Positions 33,639-47,110 of a stretch of 64,000 nt of DNA are shown here, in pieces. This DNA comes from Vitis vinifera (lineage: Eukaryota > Streptophyta > Magnoliopsida > Vitales > Vitaceae), in assembly GCF_030704535.1 (NCBI RefSeq), contig NC_081821.1, positions 4,231,001 through 4,295,000 of the forward strand, given 5' to 3'. The position numbers and the translations under genes are program-made. Within the stretch, counting starts at the first letter, position 1, and the number at the start of each line of letters is the position of its first letter. The notes below the pieces were generated by a model that was given only the letters and a program-made list of their open reading frames with translations, made no database searches and was not told the origin of the DNA.

Positions 33639-35305
33639 TTAAATTAATAATCTATAAGTTGGGATGGCGTATAAGTGATTGACCCTTGGCATTGTTAAAC
33701 CAAATTTTTCGCTCATATCCAAGTCATCTGATGACATATCGTTTGGTAACTCCCAGTTGAAACAATGCAGCAATTGAGCTAACACAAGTCGAACAGTTCT
33801 CAGACCTAGTTGTATCCCAGGACATCCTCGACGACCAGATCCAAATGGAATAAGCTCAAAGTCACGTCCTTGGAGGTCTATATTGCTGTTAATAAACCTC
33901 TCCGGTAAAAATTCATCAACATTGTCAGACCAAAAATTAGGATCTCTTCCAATAGCCCATGTATTTATAAGAATTGTTGACCTTTTGGGTATGAAATGTC
34001 CTTCAATTGTAATGTCCTCCGTGGACGCATGTGGGACTAAAAATGGTCCAATTGGGTGTAGTCTCAGGACCTCTTTGACCACCATATTCAAGTATACTAA
34101 ATTTTCCAAATCACTTTCATCTACCATGCGATCCATTTTAACTACATTTTGTAGTTCATGTTGAAGTTGTCTCATTACTCTAGGATGTCGTAGGAGTTCT
34201 GAGAAAACCCATTCAATCGTAGTGCTTGAAGAGTCGATACCACCCACAAGCATGTCCAATAAAATTGCTTTCACATTTGTCCGATCAATGATGTACGAAG
34301 ACTCACTACGAAGATTACTGAAGTTACTCATCAAGGATAACATGATGTCAATGAAATTGGAATGGTTATGATCTTTGCCACCATCTTGTATACGTCTATC
34401 AATTATTTTCTCTAAGACTTCATCTGCAGCCTTGTTAATTGCCTTGAAACGTTGAACTAACCCCTGGAAGACAGAAAAGCTTAGAAATAACTAGTCTATA
34501 CATTAAATTTATTTTCTATGGTCTATTTAATAAAAAACAAGCTTATGTATTTTAAAATTTTCTAGATTAATGCATTCCACAAAGTGACAACTTTACCAAT
34601 GTCAAGGAGTAGCAGATATACCTGAAGGTCAAGAGGCCCAAGGAAGGGAAAATAATCTCCAAGATTAAAAGTCCCTGCCAACCTGGTGCCCTCTCGGACA
34701 AGGGTTTTCAAGTCAATCATCCCATCCTTGTTGCGCCCAAAAACCATCCGGTACGAAATATCTTCGACAACCTGAGCAACCTTTGTACTGATATCCACCA
34801 CCTCTCCAGCTGCTGCCATTTCTTTAAGTGACTGCACCAACATCCCTACCTCCTCCTTCCTCACTGAGGCAAAGGAGTTGATTTTTGCAGTATTAAGAAG
34901 CTCAACTGTACACAATTTTCTAACATTGCGCCAGTAAGGACCATACTCGCTAAAGGCAATGCCCTTAGTCCCGTAGGTCAGGTGCTCGAAGGCTTGGAGC
35001 TTAGGCCGGCTGGCAAACACAACATCATGGGTTTTGAGGAATAGCTTGGTGGCTTGGGCCGATGAGACTATGACAGTTGGAACACACCCCAGTCGCATAT
35101 ACATGATGGGACCATACTTCTTGGCTAACCGGGTGAGGTTGCGGTGAGGAAGGTTTCCCAGCATATGGAGGCAACCAATAACTGGTAACCCCCAGGGACC
35201 GGGTGGCAGTTTCTGGTGGCTTGCTCGTAGTTGTTTTAGCTGTGATAAGGTGATCCATAAGGCTCCAAGAATGACTAGGAGAATAGGAACGGTGAAGAGA
35301 GCCAT
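33639..35305 (-). CDS. Cytochrome P450 mono-oxygenase (CYP71 clan, CYP736-like)
   Basis: Exon 1 is 34622-35305 (228 codons), the intron 34464-34621 (158 bp, GT-AG, phase 0) and exon 2 33639-34463 (274 codons plus stop), 502 residues in all. Visible are the hydrophobic anchor after M-A-L-F, K-L-P-P-G-P, helix-C Y-W-R-N-V-R, I-helix GGIDSSSTTIEW (Ser where the family often has Thr), K-E-V-L-R, L-P-E-R-F and haem loop FGSGRRGCPGI. It should be an ER-anchored mono-oxygenase of unknown substrate. A weak TATA-like AATAAATA lies 63-70 bases upstream, and AATAAA about 50 bases past the stop. The reading frame has no lesion, and this is the most compact gene of the cluster. Confidence 0.9.
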
Positions 35306-35367
35306 TGGAGGAAATGGGAAACGAACTTGGGATAGGAATGTGATAATGGAAGATTACCATGGATATG

Positions 35368-35375
35368 TATTTATT
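35368..35375 (-). promoter_or_regulatory. TATA-like box upstream of the 33639-35305 P450
   Basis: The minus strand reads AATAAATA about 65 bases before the ATG. It is a weak match chosen by position. Confidence 0.3.
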
Positions 35376-37013
35376 GTACTATCGCAAGTGGTACGAAGGC
35401 CATGTATCGTGTGGTGGAGGTGCAGACTGAAACATATGGCAAGAATTATCGTGGCCGCACCAAACACATTTTTGGAATTTTGTTTTTATATAAAAAGACT
35501 ATATACCCCTACCGTCTTTTTAGGCAGTCTTCGAAAGCCCCGTCTTCGCAAAGTCGTGGCAAGCAATGACCTTTCGAAAATAAGGTATTAGCTATTCCTT
35601 GTCTTAGTTTAGTTGGAGGCTGCGTCACCAACTAGGAAACAAATAGGAAAAATGTATTTGTAAATACATTTGAAAAAAAACATTGAATCCTCCCCTATAC
35701 TCTCGTGTCGTGTTGATACCCATTTAAGTCAAAAATAGCATATGCATGGAATATATTAAATTTGGATTTTATAAATCTAAGATCGTATTTTTCTTTTTTC
35801 TTTTCAAAAGCATCTGCCAAAGTAGGTCTTTAATTTCCTAGCATAGAGGAGAAATTTGGTTTTTCAAAAATATTTTTTAATTATTTTTAAAAATAAAATT
35901 TTGTTTCAGAATTTACATTTGAAAATCCATTTTTTAAATTTATTTTTAAACATCGTACACGTCTCTATAAAATAGATGTGTTAGACTATTCTCCATTTTT
36001 CAATCATGTATCTCACCCATGCTTTACAAAAAACACTTGAGAAGAATTGAAATATATTTTATAAAATAATTGTCCTAATAAAATATTTTTCTAAATTAGA
36101 AAACTATTTTATAATTTAAAGGATACATCCCGCAAACATTTTACTCAAATATTTTTTTTAAAAAATTTGTTTTAAAATGTTTTTTTAAAAGTGTTTTCAA
36201 ATCATATTTTTAAAAACTTTTATATCTTATATGAGTGGACATTATCTTTATAGAGTAAGTAAAGCAAGTTTGATATTGTTTACATGGACCGATGTAATTT
36301 TTACATTTTTTTTTCTCTAAGGTTTTTAGAAAATGAAAGTTAAATAAAAGTGATTTATGCAATATTTTTTATTTTATAAAATGCTACCAATTTAATGTCC
36401 ATTATTTTCGTTATTAGAAATAGAAACTTTTTTCAAATCCAAAATCCCTCAACCGGGGGCCCCTACGTGATTCGCATGTTTGCTTGCTTGTTTGACCCAA
36501 ATGAGGTTATGAGGTTGTTATTCAAGGATGGAAAATGCATGGATTTCGATTCAAAGGAGGATGATTTGGTTTCAAACGAAAGATGGGTCTTCAACGTTGA
36601 TTATTGCTGACACAAGTTTTAGTCCTTCCAATAAATATTATTGCTATAAAAGGATATATTATGGTAAAAGAGTTTTTAGCATAAAAACTTTTTCATAGCG
36701 ACTTCAAGCTAGCAAAATTACCAATAGAGATCAGTTTCAAGCAAAATTATTTTGTGGGAAAAAAAAAAGAAAAAAAAAAAAACCATGACAAGATTATTTT
36801 CAGGTATGCAAAAGTTTCATAGCAAAATATTCCCCTTAAGCACAAGAATATTTCATGCAGTCCACCGGCAACTACATAATTGGAGAGAATTGACATTGTT
36901 AGTTGAGGGTGCAGTTCCTTGGTAGTAAAGCTTCCACTATCATTGCGTTTGATATCTGCTGCACTACCAGCTCCGAAATCAATGGGATTGTTTCCCACAT
37001 CATTGTCCCTCAA

Positions 37014-37130
37014 GTGTGGAAACCTTCTAACTACTAGACTGATTGACCCCACCTTCATATTCACGCGATTTCCAGTGTGGAAACCTTGTAACTCCTAGAA
37101 TGATTGACCTCACCTTCATATTCACGCGAT
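37014..37130. repeat. Tandem duplication of about 57 bp
   Basis: Two copies begin with GTGTGGAAACCTT and end with TTCATATTCACGCGATTTCC, differing at a few bases. Confidence 0.85.
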
Positions 37131-38104
37131 TTCCTCCCTCATGCACGGATGTGGCTTAAAGGTTAGTAGTTGAGTGACATGTGGTGCAGTGTCATTCACA
37201 TATCGTTTGAAAATATGGTGCAATCTCGTACGTCCACGTTTGGTGTGAAGGTATTGACTTTTATGGTTGAAAATGAATGCTGGTCACCTCCATATATGTC
37301 TCTTAGTACAAGAATACAGGACTCGATATTGAATTTTATGGCTGAGAATTAGTGCTTGTCACTTTCATATATGTCTTAGTAGAAGAAAAGACATAAAACG
37401 CGACTCAACTCCGAAGGAGATACATAAGATAATTCAAAGAATATAATATATATATATGAAAAAACTATTTTACGAAACCTCCTAAAAATTTTACATTTAT
37501 TAAAAATTATGGATGAAACAATCATAAAATAAATTTATTAGATGCATATAATAAAATAATACATAATTTTATCTTGACCAAACGCATCTACCCTCATGAG
37601 TATTATACTAGTTAACATCTTTAATCCTTTTTCATCGTATCCATGATATACCATCCCATACTCCTTAGTAGTACACCTCAATACCATGCTAGGACTAGTA
37701 GATCATGCACAAGGTTTTTTATTTTTTATTTTTTATTGAAAAGATTTTCAAGTTTGATTTTTGAATATTTTTAAGAGATGGGAGTACTATTGGAAGGGTA
37801 CCTCATATTCTTTAATGTTATCTTAACATCGTATTGAGATTAATTGATTGTGCATTACCAAACTTTTCTACTAAGAATTTCCAAGTTTGATTCTTGAAAG
37901 GTTTTGAGAGAAAAGAGTGTTAGCAAAGTAGAGCAATGACTTACACTTGAATTGTGATAAGTACGGGACGACAAAAATCCATAAAAACAAAAGTAAATAG
38001 CACTATGATGCACATCCTCAAATCAACCCACCATATGCCATTCTCGTGAAATAAATCATTACATTAAAAAATAGTAAGAGGGTAGGATGAAAAGATATCA
38101 ACTA

Positions 38105-38260
38105 TTCCTCTCCTTTCTCCCTCATGCCCTCCAAGTATGGCTTCACCCGTTGCCCATTCATTTTAAATACATTCCCATTCTTTGGATTCACTGGCTCCCA
38201 CAACTCCATGAGGCTAGACTTGGGTAACAATGAAAGAGTCCACCCATTTTATTGAAGCTT
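38105..38260 (-). pseudogene. Ty3/gypsy polyprotein C-terminal relic
   Basis: Across two frames the minus strand reads W-V-D-S-F-I-V-T-Q-V, P-H-G-V-V and then VNPKNGNVFKMNGQRVKPYL. This is the usual tail of Athila/Tat-type gypsy polyproteins (P-F-x-V-x-x-V-x-P-H-G-x-V ... G-N-x-F-K-V-N-G-Q-R-L-K-P-Y). Only about 50 residues remain. Upstream sequence to about 38520 may be more of the same relic but is not readable. Confidence 0.7.
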
Positions 38261-41200
38261 TTCGGGAAATTAACAAACGCAATTTGAAATCCTAAAAGAG
38301 AACCTTTTGAGGCACCTGAAATTTTAATTTCCTCACAATATTTTGAGCGTGGAATTGTGATCCCCGTTGAATTTTTATAGCAATATCCGACGTCAATCAG
38401 AAAATCCACAAAATAAAGGCTTGAGTTTTCCCACCGAACAACCAAAATACACAAACGTAAAAAACTTTGCCTCAACACATACACGCTAAATCCCTTATTT
38501 AACCCATGAATCCCGTATTCATACATAGAAGAAAAAAAGGCCTACTTTCAATAACATTCTTTCCATACCCACTCTAAACCACAAAATGCATACAACTACA
38601 TTCACTTTAAATCTATAGAACATCCTAAAAACATACAAATCTGTTTGCTGTACATTTTGTTTAGGCATGAAGAACGACAATAGAAGGATTTCTTGTATTG
38701 AGAATAGGAATTCCCTTTTATCACCTTCTCAACCAATCAATTATATAAAAGGGACAGAAAAATCTTTTTCATATTCAAAGTCTTCTATGTGCAAAAATTT
38801 TCTCGCGAGTCTCATTATTTTAAAGACTTGGGGCTGGCTGGTTAGTGTTTTCAAAAACTATTTTCTATTTTTTAAAATAAAAAACATGCAAAACGTATTT
38901 GATAAGAGAGTTTTTTTTGTTCCCATTTGTTCTTCGTGTTTTCTAAAGCCCGATTTTTAGAGAACAAAAAAACGGTGTTTTTCGTGTTTTTGCCACTGTT
39001 TTAAGAAGAAAAAAAATAAGATGTTCGTCATGTTTTCAATCAGTGTTTTTGGTTGTTCTCATCTGTTCACTCTTCACTTTTCATTGGGAAGAAAATTTTT
39101 TACACTACTAGGGAAAATAAAGAAATGGGAAAATAAAAAAAATTAAAAAATAGGTCTTACAAAAATTCAACCAAAAAACTCAATATTATCGGACAATTTT
39201 TTATTTTATTTTATTTTTTTATGTCATTTTAGTTTCAATATTTTTTTGGATATTTTAGGATTTATCTCCATACGATTTTTTGGATGCATTTCAAAGCCAA
39301 AACCTCCATAAATTCTAGGATTTCCCATAAACCAATCAAAACATAAACAATAACACAAAAGACCAAGAATGCAAAAAATTAAAAAAGAATACAAAAATTA
39401 ACAAAAACTAAAACCCTAACCAGGAATCTTTACAACAATCACAATCTGGATTTTGGCCTCAGTGAGTAATTTTTTGATCTTAGAAAAGAGAAGTAGTTCA
39501 ACTGTTGTGAATAAAAGTTTGGATGTTGGAAGAGAAACGGAGATAGGACGGAAAGAGAAATAGAAAATAAGAGCGGAATAGAAACAGTGAAAAGAAGAAA
39601 AATGAGAGAAAGGAAAACAGGTTTCAATCCCAATATATATATATATACATATATATATAATAAGTAAAATAGTGAAAATTAATAAATTTTTATAAATAAA
39701 TTAGTTTGATTTACTTTAAATTTTTTTATCTTTTATATAATTATTAAATATAAAATAAAATTATAAATATTTTTAAACAAAAAATTATCATAAATATATC
39801 ATTATTAATTAATTTTTTGTATTATAATTACATTTAAAATAGCAAAAGTACATAATCTATTTCTAAGTATAATGCATTACTATTTGATATCATAAATTTT
39901 ATCTTCATAAAATCCAATCATTGATATTTACCAATTTATGATATTTTGATTATATAATTTATTAATTATTGAAATCAAACATATTTAGAAATGTTTACAA
40001 AGTAATCCTTCATTTGAAAAAACTAAAATTAATGCATAAAATTTTCAAAATGAAACATTTTTAATTTTTAAAAAATGTGAATGTAAAAATTATTTATATA
40101 TTTATAATATCAATTAGTTAAAGAAAATACTCGACTTTAAAATATAAAACCAATTATTATTATTTTTTGTTGAATTATTTTATTTATTTATTTTTTCATT
40201 AATCGAGAAGAGTTACGAAAAAAACATTCAATTAAAAAAAAAATCCAACTTTCAAACATGTTTTTTATTTTATTTGTTCTAAAACACTTTTTTTCTTAAC
40301 TCAACCAAACATATTTTTTGGATTTTTGAGAAAAAAAATTATTTTTTAAAATTTAGTTTTCAAACTAAATTTTGTTTCTGAAAATACAAAAAGCCGTTCT
40401 TAAAAACTATTCTTAAAAATTCTTTTCCAAAACAATTTTTAAAAACACCAACCAAATAGACCCTTAATTTTCAACTTTCTTTTTTTCAAGTAGTTTTCCA
40501 TAACATCTCTCTTTCACACAGTTTTATATTTGTTGAATTCTCTATCTTTTGACATTTTAATGTTTGTTTTCCTTTAAAAACCCATTTGATTGGACTAATT
40601 CTATCTTTTTTTTTCTTTGGATAGAATATCATTGTTTTTTATTGAAGCTATGCTATATGCCCCAAGGTAATTTTGTAAATGGATTATGGGGTTTTAAAAA
40701 GACTATGTACATATCAAGCAATCAACCTATTATTGGATTTTGAAGTTTGAATAAGTTTGGTTGCACTTCATTTAAGATGTCGAGAATCGAACTCTCTGTT
40801 GAGCTCATGGTGATCAAGTTGTCTAGTTAATTCACAAGGGTTGAAAGGGGCGGCGTTCCTTGAAGAATTTTTTTATGTGATAAATGACAAGTTTGTCTTC
40901 ATTATATACCTAACCTTACTGTATTTTTAAAGGTTTTTTTAGAGAACGCGGAGACAATTGAGAGGATTTTTGAGAATTTCATTGTTGTATTTTTTTTCCC
41001 CTTTGATTAGTGGATTGTTGAATGTTGTTACACTCTATAGCCATAAGGATCACATAGATTGTCAAACCATATTAAAATCTCATATTTTTTTCTTAATTTT
41101 TTGCTTGTGTATACGCGATTTTGGTTAACACCTATAAAACCAAGATATTCACTTCAATAATTTGTTGGATCTAATAATATACTTCAAACCATTCATGTAT

Positions 41201-41480
41201 GTCACAATGGCATTGTATGGGACTTTCAAGCTTCCATAGATGTAGTACAATATTTATTAATGCACAAGTACAAACATTTTAAGCATTGTCCTCCATAGAA
41301 ATTATTACACAACATATGCTAACATTCTAAACACCATGCATGCTACTACAAAAACTCATAGAAAATACACACAAACATTTTAAACAAGATGAATTGAAAT
41401 TATAAAATATTGTCCCTACCATACAATATGAAGCACAAAATGATAATTAAGCTTGGATAGATAGAGAGTATATAACAATT
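38261..41480. other. AT-rich intergenic stretch
   Basis: Low-complexity DNA with many poly-A/T runs and a short AT microsatellite near 39634-39658. No gene or element ends are supported. Confidence 0.5.
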
Positions 41481-41486
41481 TTTATT
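41481..41486 (-). terminator. Poly(A) signal of the 41522-43764 P450
   Basis: AATAAA on the minus strand, 36-41 bases beyond the stop codon. Confidence 0.5.
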
Positions 41487-41521
41487 TAGATAGGCAAACG
41501 ATAAGTTGGCCGCGTAAACTT

Positions 41522-43764
41522 TTAGATATGCAAACGATAAGTTGGCTTGGCAATCAAGTGATTAGCTCTGGGCATTGTTAAACCAAATTTCTCTCTCATG
41601 TTCAAGTCACTAGGTGACATGTCATTTGGTAACTCCCAATCAAAACAATGCACCAACTGAGCTAGTATAAGTTGAACAGTTATTAGACCTAGCTGAATTC
41701 CAGGACACCTTCGCCGGCCTGATCCAAATGGAATAAGCTCAAAATCATGTCCATAAAGATCTATATTGTTATCAATGAACCTCTCAGGAAAGAATTCCTC
41801 TGCATTATTGGACCAAGCGTTAGGGTCTCTTCCAATGGCCCATGTATTTATGAGAATTCTTGCTTTCTTAGGTATGTAATGCTCATTGATTGTGCTATGC
41901 TCTACAGACTCACGTGGGATCAAGAAAGGTCCGACTGGGTGTAGTCTCAAGGCTTCCTTCAACACCATATTCATGTAAATTAAACTTTTCAAATCACTCT
42001 CTTCTACTGTTCGACCCATGCCAACGACATTCTTCAACTCTTCTTGAACCTTTTTCATCACCCTTGGATGTCGTAGTAGTTCTGCGAGAGCCCAGTCGAC
42101 GGAAATAAGCGAAGAGTCGATTCCACCGACAAGGATGTCCAATATGATTGCTTTGACATTTGTTCGATCAATGGCGTACAAAGGCTCATCCTTAAAATCA
42201 TTGGACTTACTCATCAGTGATAGCATGATGTCCATGAAATTCATATGATTCACTCCATCCCTAGCATCTTTTGTATGCTTGTCAATTATTTTCTCCAAGA
42301 CTTCATCTATAGCTTCACTGGCTGCCTGGAAGCGTCGAGTCAATCCCTGAAAGTAGAAATTAAATACGCAGAAGTTATGAATTTATTGAACCTCTGAAAT
42401 TATTCAAAGAAGAAGTTGGATTGAATTCTATGATAGAATAAATATGGACTTATATTATATTAACCATTGTTCAGGATTTAGCTATCCATATATATACGAT
42501 TTCTATTTGATCAAGAGTATGGGCCACCTATGTGTAGAGCCCAACGTCATCACGGGCCTTAGATGATGGACCTAAGACTCGTGAGGCCCAATAGCCAAAG
42601 GGTATGGTCCCTAAGGCAGGAAGGTATAAATCCAAGTGTTAGTGTTTGTTCCTTGTATGATGACAATGTTTTGAAACAAAAAAGGAACATGTTCTCTTCT
42701 GTTCCCATTGTCAGAGAGAACGCAAAGGAAATGTGGTGCCCTCCATAGCCTTAGAAGATCCATACATCTTCAACAAAATAAAAAATGGATTCAGGTTGGT
42801 TCCCTATCCAGACATCAAAGATCAAAGGATTGTTTTGAATGCTTGATATACATATATACTGTTTTTTGTGTCTCGGGTGATAAAGGAAAATAAAGAAATC
42901 TAACATTCTAGAGCTTCATAAATGTTTTTACTATAAGAGATGCAATGCACATGCATAAAGAACTCTACGTAAACTTTACTAAGGAATATAACAAGCTTCA
43001 ACTTGTATTTTATTTTCTTATTTTCCTCACAATTTTTGTTATACATATAAATTAGCTAAAGAAATAGCATGAAATTAAGGTACCTGAAGGTCAAATGACC
43101 CTAAGAAGGGCAAGTAATCTGCAATATTGAAAGTTCCAGCCAAGCTGGTGGCCTCTCCAATTAGGGTTTTCAGGTCAATCATCTCATCCTTGTCGTGTCC
43201 AAAAACCATCCGGTACGCCATATCTTCGATGACCTCGGCAACCCTTGTACTAATATCCACCACGTTTCCTGCTGCCGCCATTTCTTTTAGTGACTGCACA
43301 AACAACCCTATCGCCTCCCCCCTCATTGAGGCAAAGGAATTGATTTTAGCAGTACTAAAAAGCTTTAATGCACACAATTTTCTAACATTACGCAAGTAGA
43401 GACCGTACTCGCTAAAGGCAATGCCCTTTGTCCCATAGGTCAAGTACTCGACTCCTTGCAGTTTAGCCCGGCTGGCAAATACAGCATCATGGGTTTTGAG
43501 AAATAGCTTGGCAGCTTGGGGCGATGAGACTACGATAGTTGGAACAGACCCCAGTCGCATAAACATGATGGACCCATACTTCTTGGCTAAGCGGCTAAGG
43601 CTGCGGTGAGGAAGATTGCCCAACAAGTGGAGGCTACCAATAATTGGTAACCCCCAGGGACCCGGTGGCAGTTTCCGGTGGGTTGTGATGTGTTTGAGCT
43701 GTGATAAAGTGATCCAAAAGGCTGCAAGGAGGACTAGGAGAATAGGAATGGTGAAGAGAGCCAT
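41522..43764 (-). CDS. Cytochrome P450 (CYP736-like) with altered helix C
   Basis: Exon 1 is 43084-43764 (227 codons), the intron 42347-43083 (737 bp, GT-AG, phase 0) and exon 2 41522-42346 (274 codons plus stop), 501 residues. The M-A-L-F start is preferred over an in-frame Met 28 codons upstream because a TATA-like box overlaps that upstream Met. The anchor, K-L-P-P-G-P, K-E-A-L-R, F-F-P-E-R-F and haem loop FGSGRRRCPGI are intact. Oddities are helix C reading Y-L-R-N-V-R where nearly all P450s have W-R (Trp to Leu), Pro to Leu just before it, and the I-helix reading G-G-I-D-S-S-L-I-S-V-D-W, which lacks the usual Thr pair. The frame is open, but activity may be reduced or lost. Substrate unknown. 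Confidence 0.82.
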
Positions 43765-43839
43765 TACTGGTACTGGGAGGTGATCAAGTGAAGTTTGGGA
43801 TGGGAATAAGTGATAATAGAAGGCCCCCACATGCATGAA

Positions 43840-43846
43840 TTTATAC
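43840..43846 (-). promoter_or_regulatory. TATA box of the 41522-43764 P450
   Basis: The minus strand reads TGTATAAATTC about 76 bases upstream of the ATG at 43764. This supports the shorter start. Confidence 0.55.
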
Positions 43847-43849
43847 ATT

Positions 43850-46764
43850 GTTCGGATGAGCGTGACACACGTTGTACTTGAAAATCAACTATAATAGTTT
43901 GTTAATGGAGTGTCTCAATCGTATGATATTCCTGAATTAATCTTCTTGCTTTACTTTTTGAAAATGAAGTGTCACGCTGTGTTTTATTGACCTGCTTGTA
44001 TGTCGCTTTAGAACAGCCTTTGAGCAGTCACATACTTTTCTCCTCCCATGCCCCCAATTTCTGCAATTTGGTGAAACCCAAGATTCTATTTTTTGGGATA
44101 TTAATATTGATGTTGAATGCATTCTTTAAAAACTCTTTTTCTACTCGCTTCATTCTTTTTCAAACAAAAAAATTTATATAAAATATTAATAATGTCCCCT
44201 TTCCTTTTTCAATTTTCATTTTTTTTTGTTACGGGTGATTTTCGTATAATATGGTAGAAGAGAGTACTAAGATACAACCATACATATTAGTATGCATACA
44301 CAACTAAGATAAGTTATTTCTACAATCTGAAGATGGTGCATTATGACTTCTAATGGATTTGCCTAAAATCCATAAACTAATTGTGAATAACTTATTATCT
44401 TACAAAAAATTTATAGTTTAAATATGTTATATAATTTTAAATACACTCAAATCATATATAATACAAGTGATAAGGATCGAAATACACATAAAAGTAAACT
44501 AAAATAAAGAAAATACAAATAGGATAGAAGATATAATATTATCTAAAATAATATATGGAATTTATTACATCATGACTTTTCTTTTAAGGTTCCATTCTAA
44601 TATCAATAAAGTTCGAAATCACCAAATCCATGACGTTAAACATATTGATGGATAATAATGATATAAAATATTAGTACAAACCTTAAAAGATAGGGTGGTG
44701 AAATTTAAGAGTCCCTTAGGACTTTAAATAAGAAAAAACTAATCAAGAACTGATAAAAAACAAAATATGTGAAACAATACATGGTTTGAAGATTCTATTC
44801 TTACGAAAAAAATTGGAAAGTTAGCATAACATTGCAATAAATGAATGCTTTAATTTTGTGAGGATTACATGTAACCAAAATTTAAAACTCCAACAAGTTC
44901 TTTTCCATTAGCCATGATATTGAACCATGGAAAGAGAACATCAGGCACTTTGCCATGGTAGATGATGCGTAACAAGGAAGAATTGAGGGGGCAAAAAAGA
45001 ATCATAGGATAAATGACCTAAATTCTCCTTTCTAAATATTCTAGGATTAAAAAGTTGGTTCAAAGTTTCAACAAGTATTAGTACTAGTTGTCTTTAATAT
45101 AAATAAATGTATATTAGGGGGGAAAAGGAACAAAGTCACCACTATCAAACGATGTATTCATGTCAAGGTTTTGGCTTAATTTTGGTTTTGTTTGTCCTTT
45201 TCCTTTGGTTTTATTTTTTATTTTTTTATTTTTCTAAAGTTTCGGATGGAAATCATATATCAAAATGATTCAATGGTTTTTCAAGCCACTTGATTTTTGC
45301 ACGGCTCTAGTTAGTTCTAGTTTAAAGCTAGATCATCTTTATGCGGCCGTAATAACTTTGAACATCCTTTCTAGGCCAACATCAAATTCAAAACATTTGG
45401 AATCTTAATCCAACATTTTTCTCTACGTACTAACATCAAATCTCAAACATATCAACTCTTGGACCCTACTACAAACGTGAATCATGTTCTGTCTTTTTTT
45501 GGTTTTTGGACATATACAAATGACTACTCATGGCCAGCATTGCCTGAAGCGTCTCAATCATATCATCTACATATTTGATTTATTGGAGGCTGCCTAGCTA
45601 GCAATGGGATCCACCCTATTCTTTTGTGACCCGGTTGCATGTACCACGTGTGTATATATATATATATATGTATGTATGTAGTTTTATGAATTTTTTATGA
45701 AATATTTACAAAAATTAATAATTGTAAAAGTATTTTCAATTATATGACAAATATTTTGATCTATGTCATGATTGAAACATTATTTTTTTATTTATAATAA
45801 TTTATATGCTATTAAATAAAAAATAGAGACATAGATGATTTAATTATACATTTATGTATTTAAGTTGAAATAATTGTCTAAAAGATGGCTCAATGATTGA
45901 AAAGTTGTTGCATCTATTTGAAAAATTATCACATTTAATAAATTAATTTCTAAAACCTAAATTAATTTAATTATTTAATTTTGAATTACAATATGTGTAT
46001 AAGATAAATTTAAATTTAAATTTTACCCCACTTTATAATTTTATTTAATTTTTTTAAATATAATCACAACATTTAGTGAGTATTTAATAAATCAATTTAA
46101 TAACTTAAAAGTGATTTAATAATTTAATTTAAGTCATTATATATATTAAGTATATTTGATAAACTAACTTAATGATGTAACTCACAGTTATTTTTTTTTA
46201 TGTAAAAGCAATTAATTTGTTTTTAAGTTAACATCTTTTTTTTTTTTTTTTACCTTGTTCTAATTACCTTGACAATTTCTTTTTATTACTTCATAACCCC
46301 TACTATTATTTGACTTTCTTTGCTTTAATTATAATTTATGAAAATAAATATATCAATTATCCCTTCTCTCTCCATTCTCTCATCATGTAAGCTTTCAAGC
46401 CTTAAGCTTTCTTCAGAGCTTTCCTACTTTTTTTCATTGTAAGATATTCCGTTTTTCCTTATAAGTATGTTTTTCAAGTTTATTGTTTTTAAGTTATGTA
46501 ATTTTCAAGTTATGTAATATAAAGTTTGTGGTTCATTTCCTTTAAATTTCTTTGTTAAATATTTGTGTATTTTTCGATTTCTCTTATTTGATTTTGAATT
46601 TTGGCATAATTCATATTTTCATTGCATATTACCTCATCTTGGGTACCTATGTTAAAGTAAAAATTTAGTAATAAGTTTTAAATCAACAATTTAATAAAAT
46701 TTAACTTAAAATCAAATACTAAAATCATTAAATAATGAGTATTAAATTTTACTAAAAACCCCCC
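43850..46764. other. Intergenic region upstream of the fourth P450
   Basis: No gene is supported. Two parts recur further right: about 43920-43995 resembles 47025-47100, and about 45480-45900 resembles 47580-48000. They are remains of a tandem duplication that included a P450 5' end. Confidence 0.5.
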
Positions 46765-46895
46765 AAGAGGTTATCAATAATTAGTAACCCTAGGATCCCG
46801 AGTGCTAGTTTCCAATAGCATATGCTATGTTTGAGCTGTTATAAGGTGCTCTAAAAAAGGCCGCAAGAAGGATTGGGAGAATAGGAATGGTGAAA
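46765..46895 (-). pseudogene. P450 exon 1 relic (N-terminal end)
   Basis: It matches the first about 45 codons of the gene at 41522-43764, from the anchor (near 46890) to just past the P-P-G-P region (near 46780), with stops and indels. It is followed upstream by matching 5'-flank at about 46900-47110. The remainder of the gene is missing. Confidence 0.7.
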
Positions 46896-47110
46896 AGCTA
46901 CCCACGGGGAGTGAACTTTAGGATAGGAATAAGTGATAGTAGAAGGTCACCATATGTACAGTGCCATACCATTGTGGGATAGGCATGTAGCACATGTTGA
47001 ATGAAGTGCCTTAAACCAATGGAATACCTGAATTATTCTTGTTTTAACTTTTTGAAAATGAAGTGTCATGCTGTGTTTTATTGACCTGGTTGTACTTGTA
47101 TGTTACATTG

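Larger units (their letters stand above)
35306..38100. other. Intergenic region
   Basis: Bases 35306-35640 are the P450 5' flank, relics of which reappear at 31960-32290. The rest is AT-rich with no recognised gene. A 71-codon plus frame at 36395-36610 has no family I know. A small tandem duplication lies at 37014-37130. Confidence 0.5.

Noticed and set aside
36395..36610. 71-codon plus-strand frame in the intergenic region
   Set aside because: No recognisable domain, no promoter or splice context, and AT-rich flanks; about the length expected by chance in this much sequence.
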